This document shows positions 7,142 to 13,866 of a stretch of DNA of 20,033 bases, piece by piece. Under the pieces are notes generated by a model, which saw only the letters and a program-made list of their open reading frames with translations, made no database searches and had not been told where the DNA came from. The translations under genes were made by a program, and so were the position numbers. This DNA is from JAGXFP01 sp039714535 (GTDB taxonomy: Bacteria; Desulfobacterota; Desulfobulbia; Desulfobulbales; JAGXFP01), in NCBI GenBank assembly GCA_039714535.1, contig JBDLJC010000060.1, positions 1 through 20,033 on the forward strand, read 5' to 3'. The first letter of the stretch is position 1. Each line of letters opens with the position of its first letter.

Positions 7142-7696
7142 TTGCAGAAGAAATTGGGTTTATTGGTGATTGTGGTTATTGGTTCGTTGTTGTTCTTAGC
7201 GCCGCAGAGTCGGGCTGAAGATGCCAGCTTTTATGCCGGGCAGGAAGTTGCAAAGGCTTGGGAGTCTCTTAATGGCGGAGATCTGGCTGGGGCGTTGCGC
7301 AGTTTTAAACAGGCCACGGTAATTGATCCGCAATATGCGCCCGCCTATTACGGCAAAGGCCATGCCTATCTTGTCCAGGATAAGATCGGCCTGGCCGTTG
7401 CCAATTTTAAAAAGACCATTGAGTTGGCTGATCCACCGATGGTAGAGGCTTATGTTAATCTTGGTTTTGCCCTGACTCTTTTGGGGCGGGAGCAGGAGGG
7501 GCTGAATATGTACAACCAGGCCCTGGCCCTTGACCCGATGAATAAAGAGGCCCATCTCAATCTGGCTAATTTCTACTGTTCCGAACTTAACGGCACCAAG
7601 GCTTGGGAGCATATCCGTTTCGCCCAGAAAATGAAGGCCGAGATATCCCCGGAGCAGTTGGCAGAGATGGAGTCGCTCTGCCCTGAGGCCAAGTAA
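7142..7696 (+). CDS. Exported TPR-repeat protein
   Basis: A 184-residue protein with a Sec signal peptide (residues 1-25: Lys-Lys, a long hydrophobic core, cleavage after SRA), followed by about four tetratricopeptide repeats at about 34-67, 68-101, 103-136 and 137-168. The repeats carry the typical AYYGKGHAYLV and AYVNLGFALTLLG patterns. TPRs mediate protein-protein contacts, and the partner is unknown. The start is TTG at 7142, supported by AAGAGG seven bases upstream and by the signal peptide beginning there; there is no competing ATG. A Cys pair at 146 and 180 could form a disulfide in the periplasm. The deaminase gene ends 64 bases upstream, so cotranscription is possible. Confidence 0.85.
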   Translation: MQKKLGLLVIVVIGSLLFLAPQSRAEDASFYAGQEVAKAWESLNGGDLAGALRSFKQATVIDPQYAPAYYGKGHAYLVQDKIGLAVANFKKTIELADPPMVEAYVNLGFALTLLGREQEGLNMYNQALALDPMNKEAHLNLANFYCSELNGTKAWEHIRFAQKMKAEISPEQLAEMESLCPEAK

Positions 7697-7830
7697 CCGC
7701 CAATATCCCATGCTGTCAAAGATGGGAAGCCACGGAGTTACCCGTGGTTGGATGAGTCTTTTCAGTCGTTATCGCGAGTTAATGAGCTGGTAGAGACTGG
7801 TCAACCCCGGCTGGACTTATAACTGTTTAA
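7697..7830 (+). other. Structured intergenic region with tandem hairpins
   Basis: No open frame of note. Two adjacent hairpins can be drawn: TCCCAT / ATGGGA at about 7706-7728, then AGCCACGG / CCGTGGTT around a 6-base loop at about 7729-7753. A further 80 bases contain only weaker pairings before a probable terminator. This could be a 3' UTR, a small RNA or a leader element. I compared it by eye with common riboswitch cores (c-di-GMP-I, cobalamin, TPP) and none fits. Confidence 0.4.
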
Positions 7831-7832
7831 GA

Positions 7833-7865
7833 GCCCCCGGTTTTAACTGAGGGTCCCTTTCTGTT
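7833..7865 (+). terminator. Probable terminator upstream of the hcp control region
   Basis: Stem CCCCCGGT / ACTGAGGG (one C-A mismatch, one G-T) with a TTTA loop, followed by a T-rich stretch CCCTTTCTGTTTTT. The T-run is interrupted, so strength is uncertain. It would separate the TPR-gene transcript from hcp. Confidence 0.5.
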
Positions 7866-7892
7866 TTTCAAGTTGAATCCCATCATACCCCG

Positions 7893-7908
7893 CATTTTTT
7901 AAAAAATG
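7893..7908. repeat. Perfect 16-bp AT palindrome upstream of hcp
   Basis: CATTTTTTAAAAAATG, centred 23 bases upstream of the TTGAC palindrome. It may be a curved or UP-like element or a second regulator site; its role is unknown. Confidence 0.45.
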
Positions 7909-7916
7909 TCCCCTCC

Positions 7917-7930
7917 TTGACCTAGGTCAA
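7917..7930. promoter_or_regulatory. HcpR/FNR-type operator TTGACCTAGGTCAA
   Basis: A perfect 14-bp palindrome of the CRP/FNR type with TTGAC half-sites. In sulfate-reducing deltaproteobacteria, hcp genes are known to be controlled by HcpR, a CRP/FNR-family regulator that recognises TTGAC-type palindromes. The centre (7923.5) lies about 41.5 bp before a start point predicted from TAATCT at 7953-7958, the spacing of a class II activator site. The assignment to HcpR is inferred from gene context. Confidence 0.75.
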
Positions 7931-7952
7931 AGTCCCGTTTGCGTCTTTCCGG

Positions 7953-7958
7953 TAATCT
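7953..7958 (+). promoter_or_regulatory. Possible -10 element of the hcp promoter
   Basis: TAATCT is a moderate -10 match with no recognisable -35, as expected for an activator-dependent promoter. It predicts transcription from about 7965 and a leader of about 87 bases. Confidence 0.4.
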
Positions 7959-8009
7959 GTCATCAAAGCAATGGGAAATTCCGGTTTACAACTAGATCGG
8001 GAAAGTCAT

Positions 8010-8025
8010 ATTGTATCAATACAAT
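8010..8025. promoter_or_regulatory. Second palindrome in the hcp leader
   Basis: ATTGTATCAATACAAT has 7-bp perfect arms around CA and ends 26 bases before the hcp start. It is unlike the TTGAC site, so it may serve a different regulator (a Rex- or other repressor-like site) or act as an mRNA hairpin. Confidence 0.45.
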
Positions 8026-8051
8026 TATTAATTGAAATGGAGGTTTGGAAA

Positions 8052-9680
8052 ATGTTTTGTAATCAATGTGAGCAGGTTGCTAAGGGTGGCTGTACTACCA
8101 TAGGGGTATGTGGCAAGCAGCCGGAAGTCTCCGATCTGCAGGATCTGCTGGTCCATGCCCTACAGGGTCTCTCCCTTTACGCGGTAGAGGGACGCAAGGT
8201 CGGTGTTGCTGATGCGAAGATCGGTCTTTTTACCTGTGAAGGAGTGTTCTCAACCCTGACCAATGTTAACTTTGATGCTGAGCGGGTTGCTGCCCTGATC
8301 CGCAAGTCCGTTACCCTGCGGGAAGAGTTAAAAGAGAAGGTCAAGGCGGCCGGCGGCAAGGTTGACTTTGCTGCTGCGGCGGCTAACTTCACCCCGGCGG
8401 CTACCACGGCGGAACTGGCCAAGCAGGGGGCTGAGGTAGTCCTGACCGGTAACCCGGACGAAGCTGATGATATCAAGTCTCTCAAGCTGACCCTACTCTT
8501 TGGTCTCAAGGGTTTGGCGGCCTATGCTGATCATGCCCGGATTATGGGCCAGGAAGACGATACTGTTTACGCTTTTGTCCACGAGGCCTTGGCGGCTACA
8601 ATCACCGACGGCCTGACTGCCGATGATTGTGTGGCTGCGGCCATGAAGTGCGGCGAGGTGAATCTCCGGGCCATGGAGCTGCTTGATGCCGGTAACACCG
8701 GAACCTATGGTCATCCGGTCCCAACCTCTGTGCCGTTGGGCGCCAAAAAAGGTAAGGCCATTGTGGTTTCCGGCCATGACCTCAAGGATCTGGAATTGCT
8801 CCTCAAGCAGACCGAAGGCAAGGGCATCAATGTCTATACCCATGGTGAGATGCTGCCCACCCATGGTTATCCGGAACTCAAGAAATACTCCCATTTCTAC
8901 GGTCACTACGGTACCGCCTGGCAGAATCAGGCCAAGGAATTTGGCGAGTTTCCTGGGGCTATCCTGATGACCACCAACTGTATCCAGAAGCCCAAAGAAT
9001 CCTACAAGGAGAACATCTTTACCACCGGCCTGGTGGCTTGGCCCGGTGTGAACCACATCGACAATAATAAGGATTTCAGCCCTGTTATCGACAGGGCTCT
9101 GGCCATGGATGGCTTTAGCGAAGACACCGATAAGGGTTCGGTCATGGTTGGTTTTGCCAGAAACGCGGTCCTTTCTGTTGCCGATAAGGTAATTGAGGCC
9201 GTTAAGAACAAGGACATCCGCCATTTCTTCCTGGTCGGTGGCTGTGACGGGGCCAAACCCGGTCGTGACTATTATACCAAATTTGTCGAGCAGGTCCCGT
9301 CCGATTGCATGATCCTGACCCTGGCTTGCGGTAAATTCCGTTTCTTTGACAAAAACCTGGGTGATATCGGCGGCATTCCGCGTCTGCTTGATGTCGGTCA
9401 GTGTAATGATGCCTACTCGGCGGTCCAGATTGCGGTGGCCCTGGCCGGCGCCTTTGATTGCGGAGTAAACGATTTGCCGTTGTCCTTTGTCCTGTCATGG
9501 TACGAGCAGAAAGCAGTGGCCATCTTGCTCACTCTGTTTAGCTTGGGTATCAAAGGGATTAAGCTTGGGCCTAGCCTGCCGGCCTTTATTACCCCGAATG
9601 TTCTGGACGTATTGGTCAAGAACTTTGAGATCGCGCCTATTTCGACTCCGGAAGCAGATCTTAAAGAAATGCTTGGCTAG
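8052..9680 (+). CDS. hcp: Hybrid cluster protein (hydroxylamine reductase), class I
   Basis: A 542-residue cytoplasmic iron-sulfur protein. Hcp reduces hydroxylamine in vitro and acts in nitric oxide / nitrosative stress defence. The N-terminal cluster motif is C3-x2-C6-x7-C14-x5-C20, the short spacing of class I (anaerobe-type) proteins. Candidate hybrid-cluster ligands by family position are H242 (SGHDLKD), E266 (YTHGEML), C310 (TTNCIQK), C398 (GGCDGAK), C426 (LACGKF), C451 (VGQCND) and E485 (WYEQKA). All are present, so the enzyme looks complete. An in-frame ATG lies upstream at 7971, but ATG 8052 has TGGAGG eight bases before it and gives the standard N terminus. It probably heads an operon with the next two genes and sits behind an HcpR-type operator. 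Confidence 0.97.
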   Translation: MFCNQCEQVAKGGCTTIGVCGKQPEVSDLQDLLVHALQGLSLYAVEGRKVGVADAKIGLFTCEGVFSTLTNVNFDAERVAALIRKSVTLREELKEKVKAAGGKVDFAAAAANFTPAATTAELAKQGAEVVLTGNPDEADDIKSLKLTLLFGLKGLAAYADHARIMGQEDDTVYAFVHEALAATITDGLTADDCVAAAMKCGEVNLRAMELLDAGNTGTYGHPVPTSVPLGAKKGKAIVVSGHDLKDLELLLKQTEGKGINVYTHGEMLPTHGYPELKKYSHFYGHYGTAWQNQAKEFGEFPGAILMTTNCIQKPKESYKENIFTTGLVAWPGVNHIDNNKDFSPVIDRALAMDGFSEDTDKGSVMVGFARNAVLSVADKVIEAVKNKDIRHFFLVGGCDGAKPGRDYYTKFVEQVPSDCMILTLACGKFRFFDKNLGDIGGIPRLLDVGQCNDAYSAVQIAVALAGAFDCGVNDLPLSFVLSWYEQKAVAILLTLFSLGIKGIKLGPSLPAFITPNVLDVLVKNFEIAPISTPEADLKEMLG

Positions 9681-9701
9681 AATGATTAGCTTATTACTTA
9701 G

Positions 9702-9732
9702 ACAACCGGGGCAGTTGTATTGCCCCGGTTGT
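9702..9732 (+). other. Strong intercistronic hairpin after hcp
   Basis: Perfect 12-bp arms ACAACCGGGGCA / TGCCCCGGTTGT with a 7-base loop, 21 bases after the hcp stop. No T-run follows, so complete termination is unlikely. It may protect the hcp message from 3' decay and lower expression of the downstream genes. Confidence 0.75.
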
Positions 9733-9773
9733 GACTGTACCGATTGAAATAGCGACTCACGGGAGGTGGTGTC

Positions 9774-10526
9774 ATGCAGTGCCCCGGTCAAGATAGCCGT
9801 TACTGGGACGGCGCCGCAGTTTTTGAGGCTAACTGCTCGGAATGTGGCTCTGGCATAGAATTTTTCAAGGACGACAATACCCGAAAATGCAGCCAATGCG
9901 GCCACAAGATGTTGAATCCGCGAATCGATTTCGGCTGTGCTTCCTATTGTCCATATGCCAGCCAATGCCTCGGCGAGTTACCACCGGAATTGTTGGCCCA
10001 GAAGCAGGACCTGCTTAAAGAACGGGTTGCTATCGAGATGAAGCGTTATTTTGACAATGATTTCAAGAGAATTGGTCATGCGGGTCGGGTGGCCCGGTTG
10101 GTGAAAGAGATCGGAACTATGGTCATTGATCGTGAGGGGCACCAGGATTTCAACCCGGCCGTAGCCGGGATTGCCGGTTATCTCCACGACATCGGCATCA
10201 AGGAAGCTGAGAAGAAGTTTGGTAGCTCAGCCCCCAAGCATCAGCATCAGGAAGGACCGCCGGTTGCCCGGGAAATTCTGACCGAGCTTGGCGCCAATGA
10301 AGGGATTATCGAAGAGGTTTGCGATATTATCGGCCATCATCACAGTCCCCGCCCGGAAGAGACCATTAATTTCAAGATCCTCTATGATGCCGACCTGATC
10401 GTTAACCTCGAAGAAAAGCAGAAAGAGGCGCCATCTTCCCCGGAGCAGTTGGCAAAGATTGTCAGCAGTTCTTTTTTAACCGAAGAAGGGGCGGAAGTAG
10501 CAAATAAGACGTTTTTAACAACTTGA
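9774..10526 (+). CDS. HD-domain phosphohydrolase-like protein with Cys-rich N terminus
   Basis: A 250-residue protein. The N-terminal 65 residues hold eight cysteines: C3, C21-x2-C24, C39-x2-C42 (a zinc-ribbon-like pair of knuckles), then C55, C59 and C65. The rest is an HD domain with metal ligands plausible at H102, H138-D139, the H188-190 cluster and D205/D207. HD proteins hydrolyse phosphoester bonds in nucleotides or signalling molecules; the substrate here is unknown. GGGAGG at 9761-9766 fits the ATG start. It lies between hcp and a ferredoxin-like gene, so it probably acts in the same stress response, with the cysteines perhaps binding zinc or an Fe-S cluster for redox or NO sensing. 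That sensing role is inference only. Confidence 0.85.
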   Translation: MQCPGQDSRYWDGAAVFEANCSECGSGIEFFKDDNTRKCSQCGHKMLNPRIDFGCASYCPYASQCLGELPPELLAQKQDLLKERVAIEMKRYFDNDFKRIGHAGRVARLVKEIGTMVIDREGHQDFNPAVAGIAGYLHDIGIKEAEKKFGSSAPKHQHQEGPPVAREILTELGANEGIIEEVCDIIGHHHSPRPEETINFKILYDADLIVNLEEKQKEAPSSPEQLAKIVSSSFLTEEGAEVANKTFLTT

Positions 10527-10568
10527 TAATATCATTAAGTAAAAAAGTATTTCCTCTGGGAGTTCAAT

Positions 10569-11318
10569 ATGAAAGTAATGCGGAAGATCATCGAGATAGA
10601 TGACGAGTTATGCAACGGTTGCGGAGAGTGCGTCCCCTCGTGTGCCGAGGGTGCTCTGGAGATCGTTAACGGCAAGGCCCGGATGATCGCCGAAAAATAT
10701 TGCGATGGCTTAGGCGCCTGTCTGGGCGATTGTCCCCAGGGCGCTTTAAAAATCATCGAGCGTGAGGCCGATGATTTTGACGAAGAGGCGGTTGAAGAAC
10801 TTCTCAAAAAGAATAAAGTCGCAGCCAGCCCGGCTGTCGGTGGTTGCCCGTCGGCAAAACTGCAGGTCTTTGGCGACCAGTCTCCTTGCCAGGCTGCTAA
10901 GCAACCGTCCAGCAATACCGGTGCCAGTCAATCGGCCCTGGCCCATTGGCCGGTGCAAATCAGGCTGGTGCCGCCCACGGCGCCTTTTTTGCGTAATGCC
11001 GATCTGCTGGTTGCCGCAGATTGTACGGCTGTTGCCTATCCTGATTTTCACCGCGATTTTTTGCAGGGCAAGGCCGTCATGATGGGTTGCCCGAAATTTG
11101 ACGATCAGGCCGGCTATGTCCAGAAATTCAAGGAGGTTTTTGAAACCGCCGGCCTCAAATCGATTACCCTGCTGATTATGGAGGTTCCCTGTTGCGGGAC
11201 CATGCGCGGGATAATTGCTGAGGCCCTCAAACAGTCCGGTAAGGATATTGAGGTTAATGAGGCAGTGATCAGTGTCAACGGTGAATTACTTGCCCGCAGC
11301 CCGCTGAGGCGGTTTTAA
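10569..11318 (+). CDS. Hcp-linked ferredoxin-like protein with extra Cys-rich C-terminal domain
   Basis: A 249-residue protein whose first 60 residues are a 2[4Fe-4S]-type ferredoxin domain. The first motif is canonical (C15-x2-C18-x2-C21-x3-C25). The second is C45-x5-C51-x3-C55-P, with Leu 48 in place of the middle cysteine, so a [3Fe-4S] or differently ligated cluster is possible. Residues about 85-249 form a separate domain with C93, C107, C152, C174 and a C208-C209 pair. Such proteins are often encoded next to hcp in anaerobes and are assumed to carry electrons to it. GGGAG at 10558-10562 supports the start. The HD gene ends 42 bases upstream, which fits an operon. Confidence 0.87.
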   Translation: MKVMRKIIEIDDELCNGCGECVPSCAEGALEIVNGKARMIAEKYCDGLGACLGDCPQGALKIIEREADDFDEEAVEELLKKNKVAASPAVGGCPSAKLQVFGDQSPCQAAKQPSSNTGASQSALAHWPVQIRLVPPTAPFLRNADLLVAADCTAVAYPDFHRDFLQGKAVMMGCPKFDDQAGYVQKFKEVFETAGLKSITLLIMEVPCCGTMRGIIAEALKQSGKDIEVNEAVISVNGELLARSPLRRF

Positions 11319-11366
11319 TAAAAACCTTTGCCCTTGGCGTAAATAAAAGTATTGTCTCTATGTTGG

Positions 11367-11395
11367 TTGATGCCTGATATATTCAGTGGTTTAAT
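11367..11395 (+). promoter_or_regulatory. Possible sigma70-type promoter for the thioredoxin-like gene
   Basis: TTGATG and TTTAAT separated by 17 bases, about 43 bases upstream of the gene. The -10 matches five of six bases and the -35 four. Confidence 0.4.
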
Positions 11396-11437
11396 ACTGG
11401 TTATAACAAGATATTGGTACGGTAATACGGAGAGAAT

Positions 11438-11947
11438 ATGTCCTGCACGAAGAAGATGGTTAGGTGGCGTTGTGCTTTGGGGGTTCTGGTTTTCCTGGCT
11501 GTAGTGTTAATGGCGGGTAATGTTGGCGCGGCCAAAAAGATGCCTGACTTCAGTGAGAAAAATATTACCTCTGAGGGCGTTGTCGATAGCAAATATTTTG
11601 CAGGTAAAGTACTGCTGGTCAATTTTTGGGCGACTTGGTGTCCCCCCTGCCGAAAGGAAATTCCCGCCCTGATCAGGCTTCAGGACGAGTATAAGGATAA
11701 AGGATTTTCCGTGATCGGCATTTCGATGGATGAAGGCGGGCGGAAGGTCGTCAGTAAATTCATCAAAAAATTAAAGGTGAATTACCCGGTGTTTATCGGC
11801 AAGGCCAAAATAGGGCGTGGTTTCGGCGGGGTTATGGGTATCCCCGTTTCGTTTTTGGTCGACCGGGATGGTAATCTGGTCAAACGACTCGATGGTTATA
11901 TAAGTGAAAAAGTGCTGAACCGGGAGTTGAAAAAGCTGTTTGAATGA
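11438..11947 (+). CDS. TlpA/ResA-type exported thioredoxin-like protein
   Basis: A 169-residue periplasmic thiol-disulfide oxidoreductase. Residues about 7-31 are a hydrophobic signal peptide or anchor (cleavage plausible after VGA). Residues about 35-165 are an AhpC/TSA-Redoxin thioredoxin fold with the WCPPC active site (C68 and C71) and the cis-proline at about P136 (MGIPVSF). The segment FSVIGISMDEGG and the closing DGYIS are typical of TlpA/ResA/CcmG-like proteins, which keep cysteines reduced for cytochrome c maturation or other periplasmic proteins. No cytochrome genes are adjacent, so the substrate is unknown. GGAGAG at 11429-11434 supports the start. It is probably a separate transcript from the hcp cluster, with its own possible promoter. 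Confidence 0.9.
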   Translation: MSCTKKMVRWRCALGVLVFLAVVLMAGNVGAAKKMPDFSEKNITSEGVVDSKYFAGKVLLVNFWATWCPPCRKEIPALIRLQDEYKDKGFSVIGISMDEGGRKVVSKFIKKLKVNYPVFIGKAKIGRGFGGVMGIPVSFLVDRDGNLVKRLDGYISEKVLNRELKKLFE

Positions 11948-11958
11948 CAGCTGTAGGC

Positions 11959-11981
11959 GGGTCTCAGCACCAAACAGACCC
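11959..11981 (+). terminator. Weak terminator candidate after the thioredoxin-like gene
   Basis: Stem GGGTCT / AGACCC with an 11-base loop, followed by TTCTATTATT. The stem is short and the T-run is interrupted. Confidence 0.35.
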
Positions 11982-12024
11982 TTCTATTATTGGGTAAATA
12001 AGCTGGACGGATGTGTTTTTTCCC

Positions 12025-12052
12025 TTGACAGCTGGCTGTGACAACTTATATT
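12025..12052 (+). promoter_or_regulatory. Strong sigma70-type promoter for the small exported protein
   Basis: A perfect -35 TTGACA (12025-12030) and TATATT (12047-12052) lie 16 bases apart, about 65 bases upstream of the ATG. This is the best promoter match in the window. Confidence 0.7.
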
Positions 12053-12117
12053 TTACCCGTTGTCTTAATTGAGAGGAAATTCGATCAATTTATAACCAAA
12101 TAACTTAGGAGTTAATC

Positions 12118-12330
12118 ATGAGCAAAAAAATTATTACCCTGTTAATGGCTATGGCTTTCACTGTTGGTGTGGCTGGTGTCAGCGTTGCTGCTAAGTCTGT
12201 TAAATGTGAAGTAAAGGCAGTTGACGGCAAGACCGTTACTTTGGAGTGCAAAAAAGGTGCTGATAAACTCAAAGTAGGCTCTAAAGTTAAAGTTAAGTCT
12301 GCCAAGAAGAAGGCTATTGAAGGCTGCTAA
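12118..12330 (+). CDS. Small exported lysine-rich protein of unknown function
   Basis: A 70-residue protein. Residues 1-24 are a clear signal peptide (KK, hydrophobic core, cleavage after VAA or SVA). The mature part of about 45 residues is very basic. It has alternating beta-type segments, VKCEVKAVDGKTVTLEC and a LKVGSKVKV turn, suggesting a small SH3/OB-like barrel, then a Lys cluster. Cysteines at 30, 44 and 70 could bind metal or form disulfides. I do not recognise the family. AGGAG at 12107-12111 sets the start. It stands alone between a very good promoter and a very good terminator, which suggests high expression as a single-gene transcript. Confidence 0.85.
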   Translation: MSKKIITLLMAMAFTVGVAGVSVAAKSVKCEVKAVDGKTVTLECKKGADKLKVGSKVKVKSAKKKAIEGC

Positions 12331-12360
12331 TTAGCTTCACATATTTAGCTTTTTCAGTTT

Positions 12361-12397
12361 AAGCTGTCTGGCCGCAAGGCCGGGCAGCTTTTTTTTT
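12361..12397 (+). terminator. Strong Rho-independent terminator
   Basis: A 13-bp stem (AAGCTGTCTGGCC / GGCCGGGCAGCTT, two G-T pairs) with a GCAA tetraloop, followed by an unbroken run of T. It ends the small exported protein transcript nine bases before the convergent DUF456 gene. Confidence 0.93.
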
Positions 12398-12405
12398 GAA
12401 TTTGG

Positions 12406-12900
12406 TCAGGCGCTGGTACCGAAAAGCAGATAGAAGATCAGGGTGGCCATGGTCAGGCCGACCGCGAATTCGAAGAACAGTGAGAGCAGGGTACCGGCCA
12501 GGGCGCCGATCCCGGACTGCATGGCCTCCTGCAGATCTTTAAAATCGAAGATTATCTCAGAGGCCACGGCGCCGAGAAATGCCCCGGCAAAAATTCCCCC
12601 TGGAATCGGGAGGAGAAAGCCGATTACCATCCCGAGGCAGGCGCCGATGATGCCGTATCTGGATGCCCCCAATTTCTTACTGACAACCGCGGTGATCAGA
12701 TATTGTCCGCCGTAGCCGGCCAGGCAGATCAGGCCCAGGATCAGCAGATATTGGCCGGTAAGCGGACTGAACTCTGTCAGCAGGGCATGGAGGACGGCCC
12801 CGGCCAGGATGATGCCGGTTCCGGGCAGGCTCGGCAGCAAAGTCCCCGCCAGGCCGAATAAAATAATTATCGTTAGGATGATGTTATGCGGTTCGGTCAT
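12406..12900 (-). CDS. DUF456 family membrane protein
   Basis: A 164-residue integral membrane protein with about four to five hydrophobic segments. It shows the family's Gly/Pro-rich motifs: LLPSLPGTGI near 21-30, the GIIGACLGMVIGFLLPIPGG block at about 83-102, and the small-residue GAFLGAVASE run that follows, probably allowing tight helix packing. Between them lies a short basic loop (SKKLGASRYG, 74-83). The biochemical function of DUF456 is not known to me. It is convergent with the small exported protein gene and divergent from uppP, with about 100 bases between their starts. No strong ribosome site is visible. ATG 12900 gives the expected N terminus. Confidence 0.88.
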   Translation of the reverse strand: MTEPHNIILTIIILFGLAGTLLPSLPGTGIILAGAVLHALLTEFSPLTGQYLLILGLICLAGYGGQYLITAVVSKKLGASRYGIIGACLGMVIGFLLPIPGGIFAGAFLGAVASEIIFDFKDLQEAMQSGIGALAGTLLSLFFEFAVGLTMATLIFYLLFGTSA

Positions 12901-12999
12901 TGGCCTATTTTATCTGGTGATTGGTGTCTGTCTGCGCAGTTAGTTGAAGTGTCGCCTTTTTGTTTACTTTTAAATGGTCCTTACGTATAGTGGCACCCC

Positions 13000-13809
13000 A
13001 TGAATATCTTTTATGCAATACTTTTGGGATTCCTGCAAGGGGCTACGGAGTTTCTGCCGATTTCCAGTTCGGGGCATCTGGTTCTTGCGGAACATCTACT
13101 GGGTGTCCAAGATGTTGGTTTGTCTTTCGATGTTGCCCTGCACCTCGGCACCCTGGTGGCTGTGCTGGTCTATTTCCGCAAGGATTTTCTGTTAATGGGC
13201 CGGGCTCTCCTGTTTATCAAACTGCCAGGCGACGAAGACGTCTTTTATCGGAAACTGGCCTTATATATTGTTATGGCAACGATCCCCGGGGTGCTGGCCG
13301 GTCTGTTCCTGGGTGATTTTGCCGAGACCCAGTTGCGCAAGCCGCTGGTGGTGGCGTCTACCCTGGGCGGGGTCGCCCTGTTTCTGCTTTGGGCGGAACG
13401 GGTCGGCAAACGGCGTCGGGATGTTGATAGTCTTGGCCCGCTGGATGCTATCATTATCGGGGTTGGCCAGGCAATGGCGATTGTCCCGGGCGTCTCCCGC
13501 AGCGGCATAACTATGACGGCCGGCTTGTTTCTTGGTCTTAACCGCCAGGCTGCGGCCCGGTTTTCCTTCATGATGTCAGCGCCGATAATTTTCGGGGCCG
13601 GGGTCTACAAGGTGCCGGATATTCTGCAGCAGGGAGGGCAGGGCGACCAGCTCGGTTTTTATCTGGCCGGATTTTTATCATCGATGGTATTCGGTTATAT
13701 TTTCATCGCCTGGTTACTTCGCTTTATCCGGACCAGCTCTTTTGATATTTTTGCCTATTACCGTTTGAGCCTGGCGGCGCTTATCTGTGTGCTGGTTTTC
13801 GCAAATTAA
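13000..13809 (+). CDS. uppP: Undecaprenyl-diphosphate phosphatase UppP (BacA)
   Basis: This 269-residue polytopic inner-membrane enzyme dephosphorylates undecaprenyl diphosphate to recycle the lipid carrier for peptidoglycan and other envelope polymers; overexpression gives bacitracin resistance. Both signature regions are present: QGATEFLPISSSGHLVL at 13-29 (Glu 17, the Ser run and His 26) and PGVSRSGITMTAG at 163-175 with Arg 167. The first acidic position of the (E/Q)xxxE motif is Gln 13, an accepted variant. Length and hydrophobic profile fit the family. The ribosome site before ATG 13000 is poor, and no better start exists. It stands alone, divergent from the DUF456 gene. Confidence 0.96.
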   Translation: MNIFYAILLGFLQGATEFLPISSSGHLVLAEHLLGVQDVGLSFDVALHLGTLVAVLVYFRKDFLLMGRALLFIKLPGDEDVFYRKLALYIVMATIPGVLAGLFLGDFAETQLRKPLVVASTLGGVALFLLWAERVGKRRRDVDSLGPLDAIIIGVGQAMAIVPGVSRSGITMTAGLFLGLNRQAAARFSFMMSAPIIFGAGVYKVPDILQQGGQGDQLGFYLAGFLSSMVFGYIFIAWLLRFIRTSSFDIFAYYRLSLAALICVLVFAN

Positions 13810-13866
13810 ATTTAGCTTAAGGCATTCGGGCTTCAATGGGTTTTTTTTAATGGAATGGTGTGATTA

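Noticed and set aside
7706..7760. c-di-GMP-I (GEMM) riboswitch
   Set aside because: A few bases resemble the core (a CCACGG stem with GTTACC), but the conserved GCAAAGCC and tetraloop-receptor parts are absent.
7971..8051. Upstream in-frame ATG extending hcp by 27 codons
   Set aside because: It has no ribosome site, and the extension contains the palindrome at 8010-8025. ATG 8052 has a good site and the standard family N terminus.
8493..9224. Long open frame on the minus strand opposite hcp (243 codons)
   Set aside because: It lies entirely within the well-supported hcp gene and shows no family features, so it is a shadow of the GC-rich coding strand.
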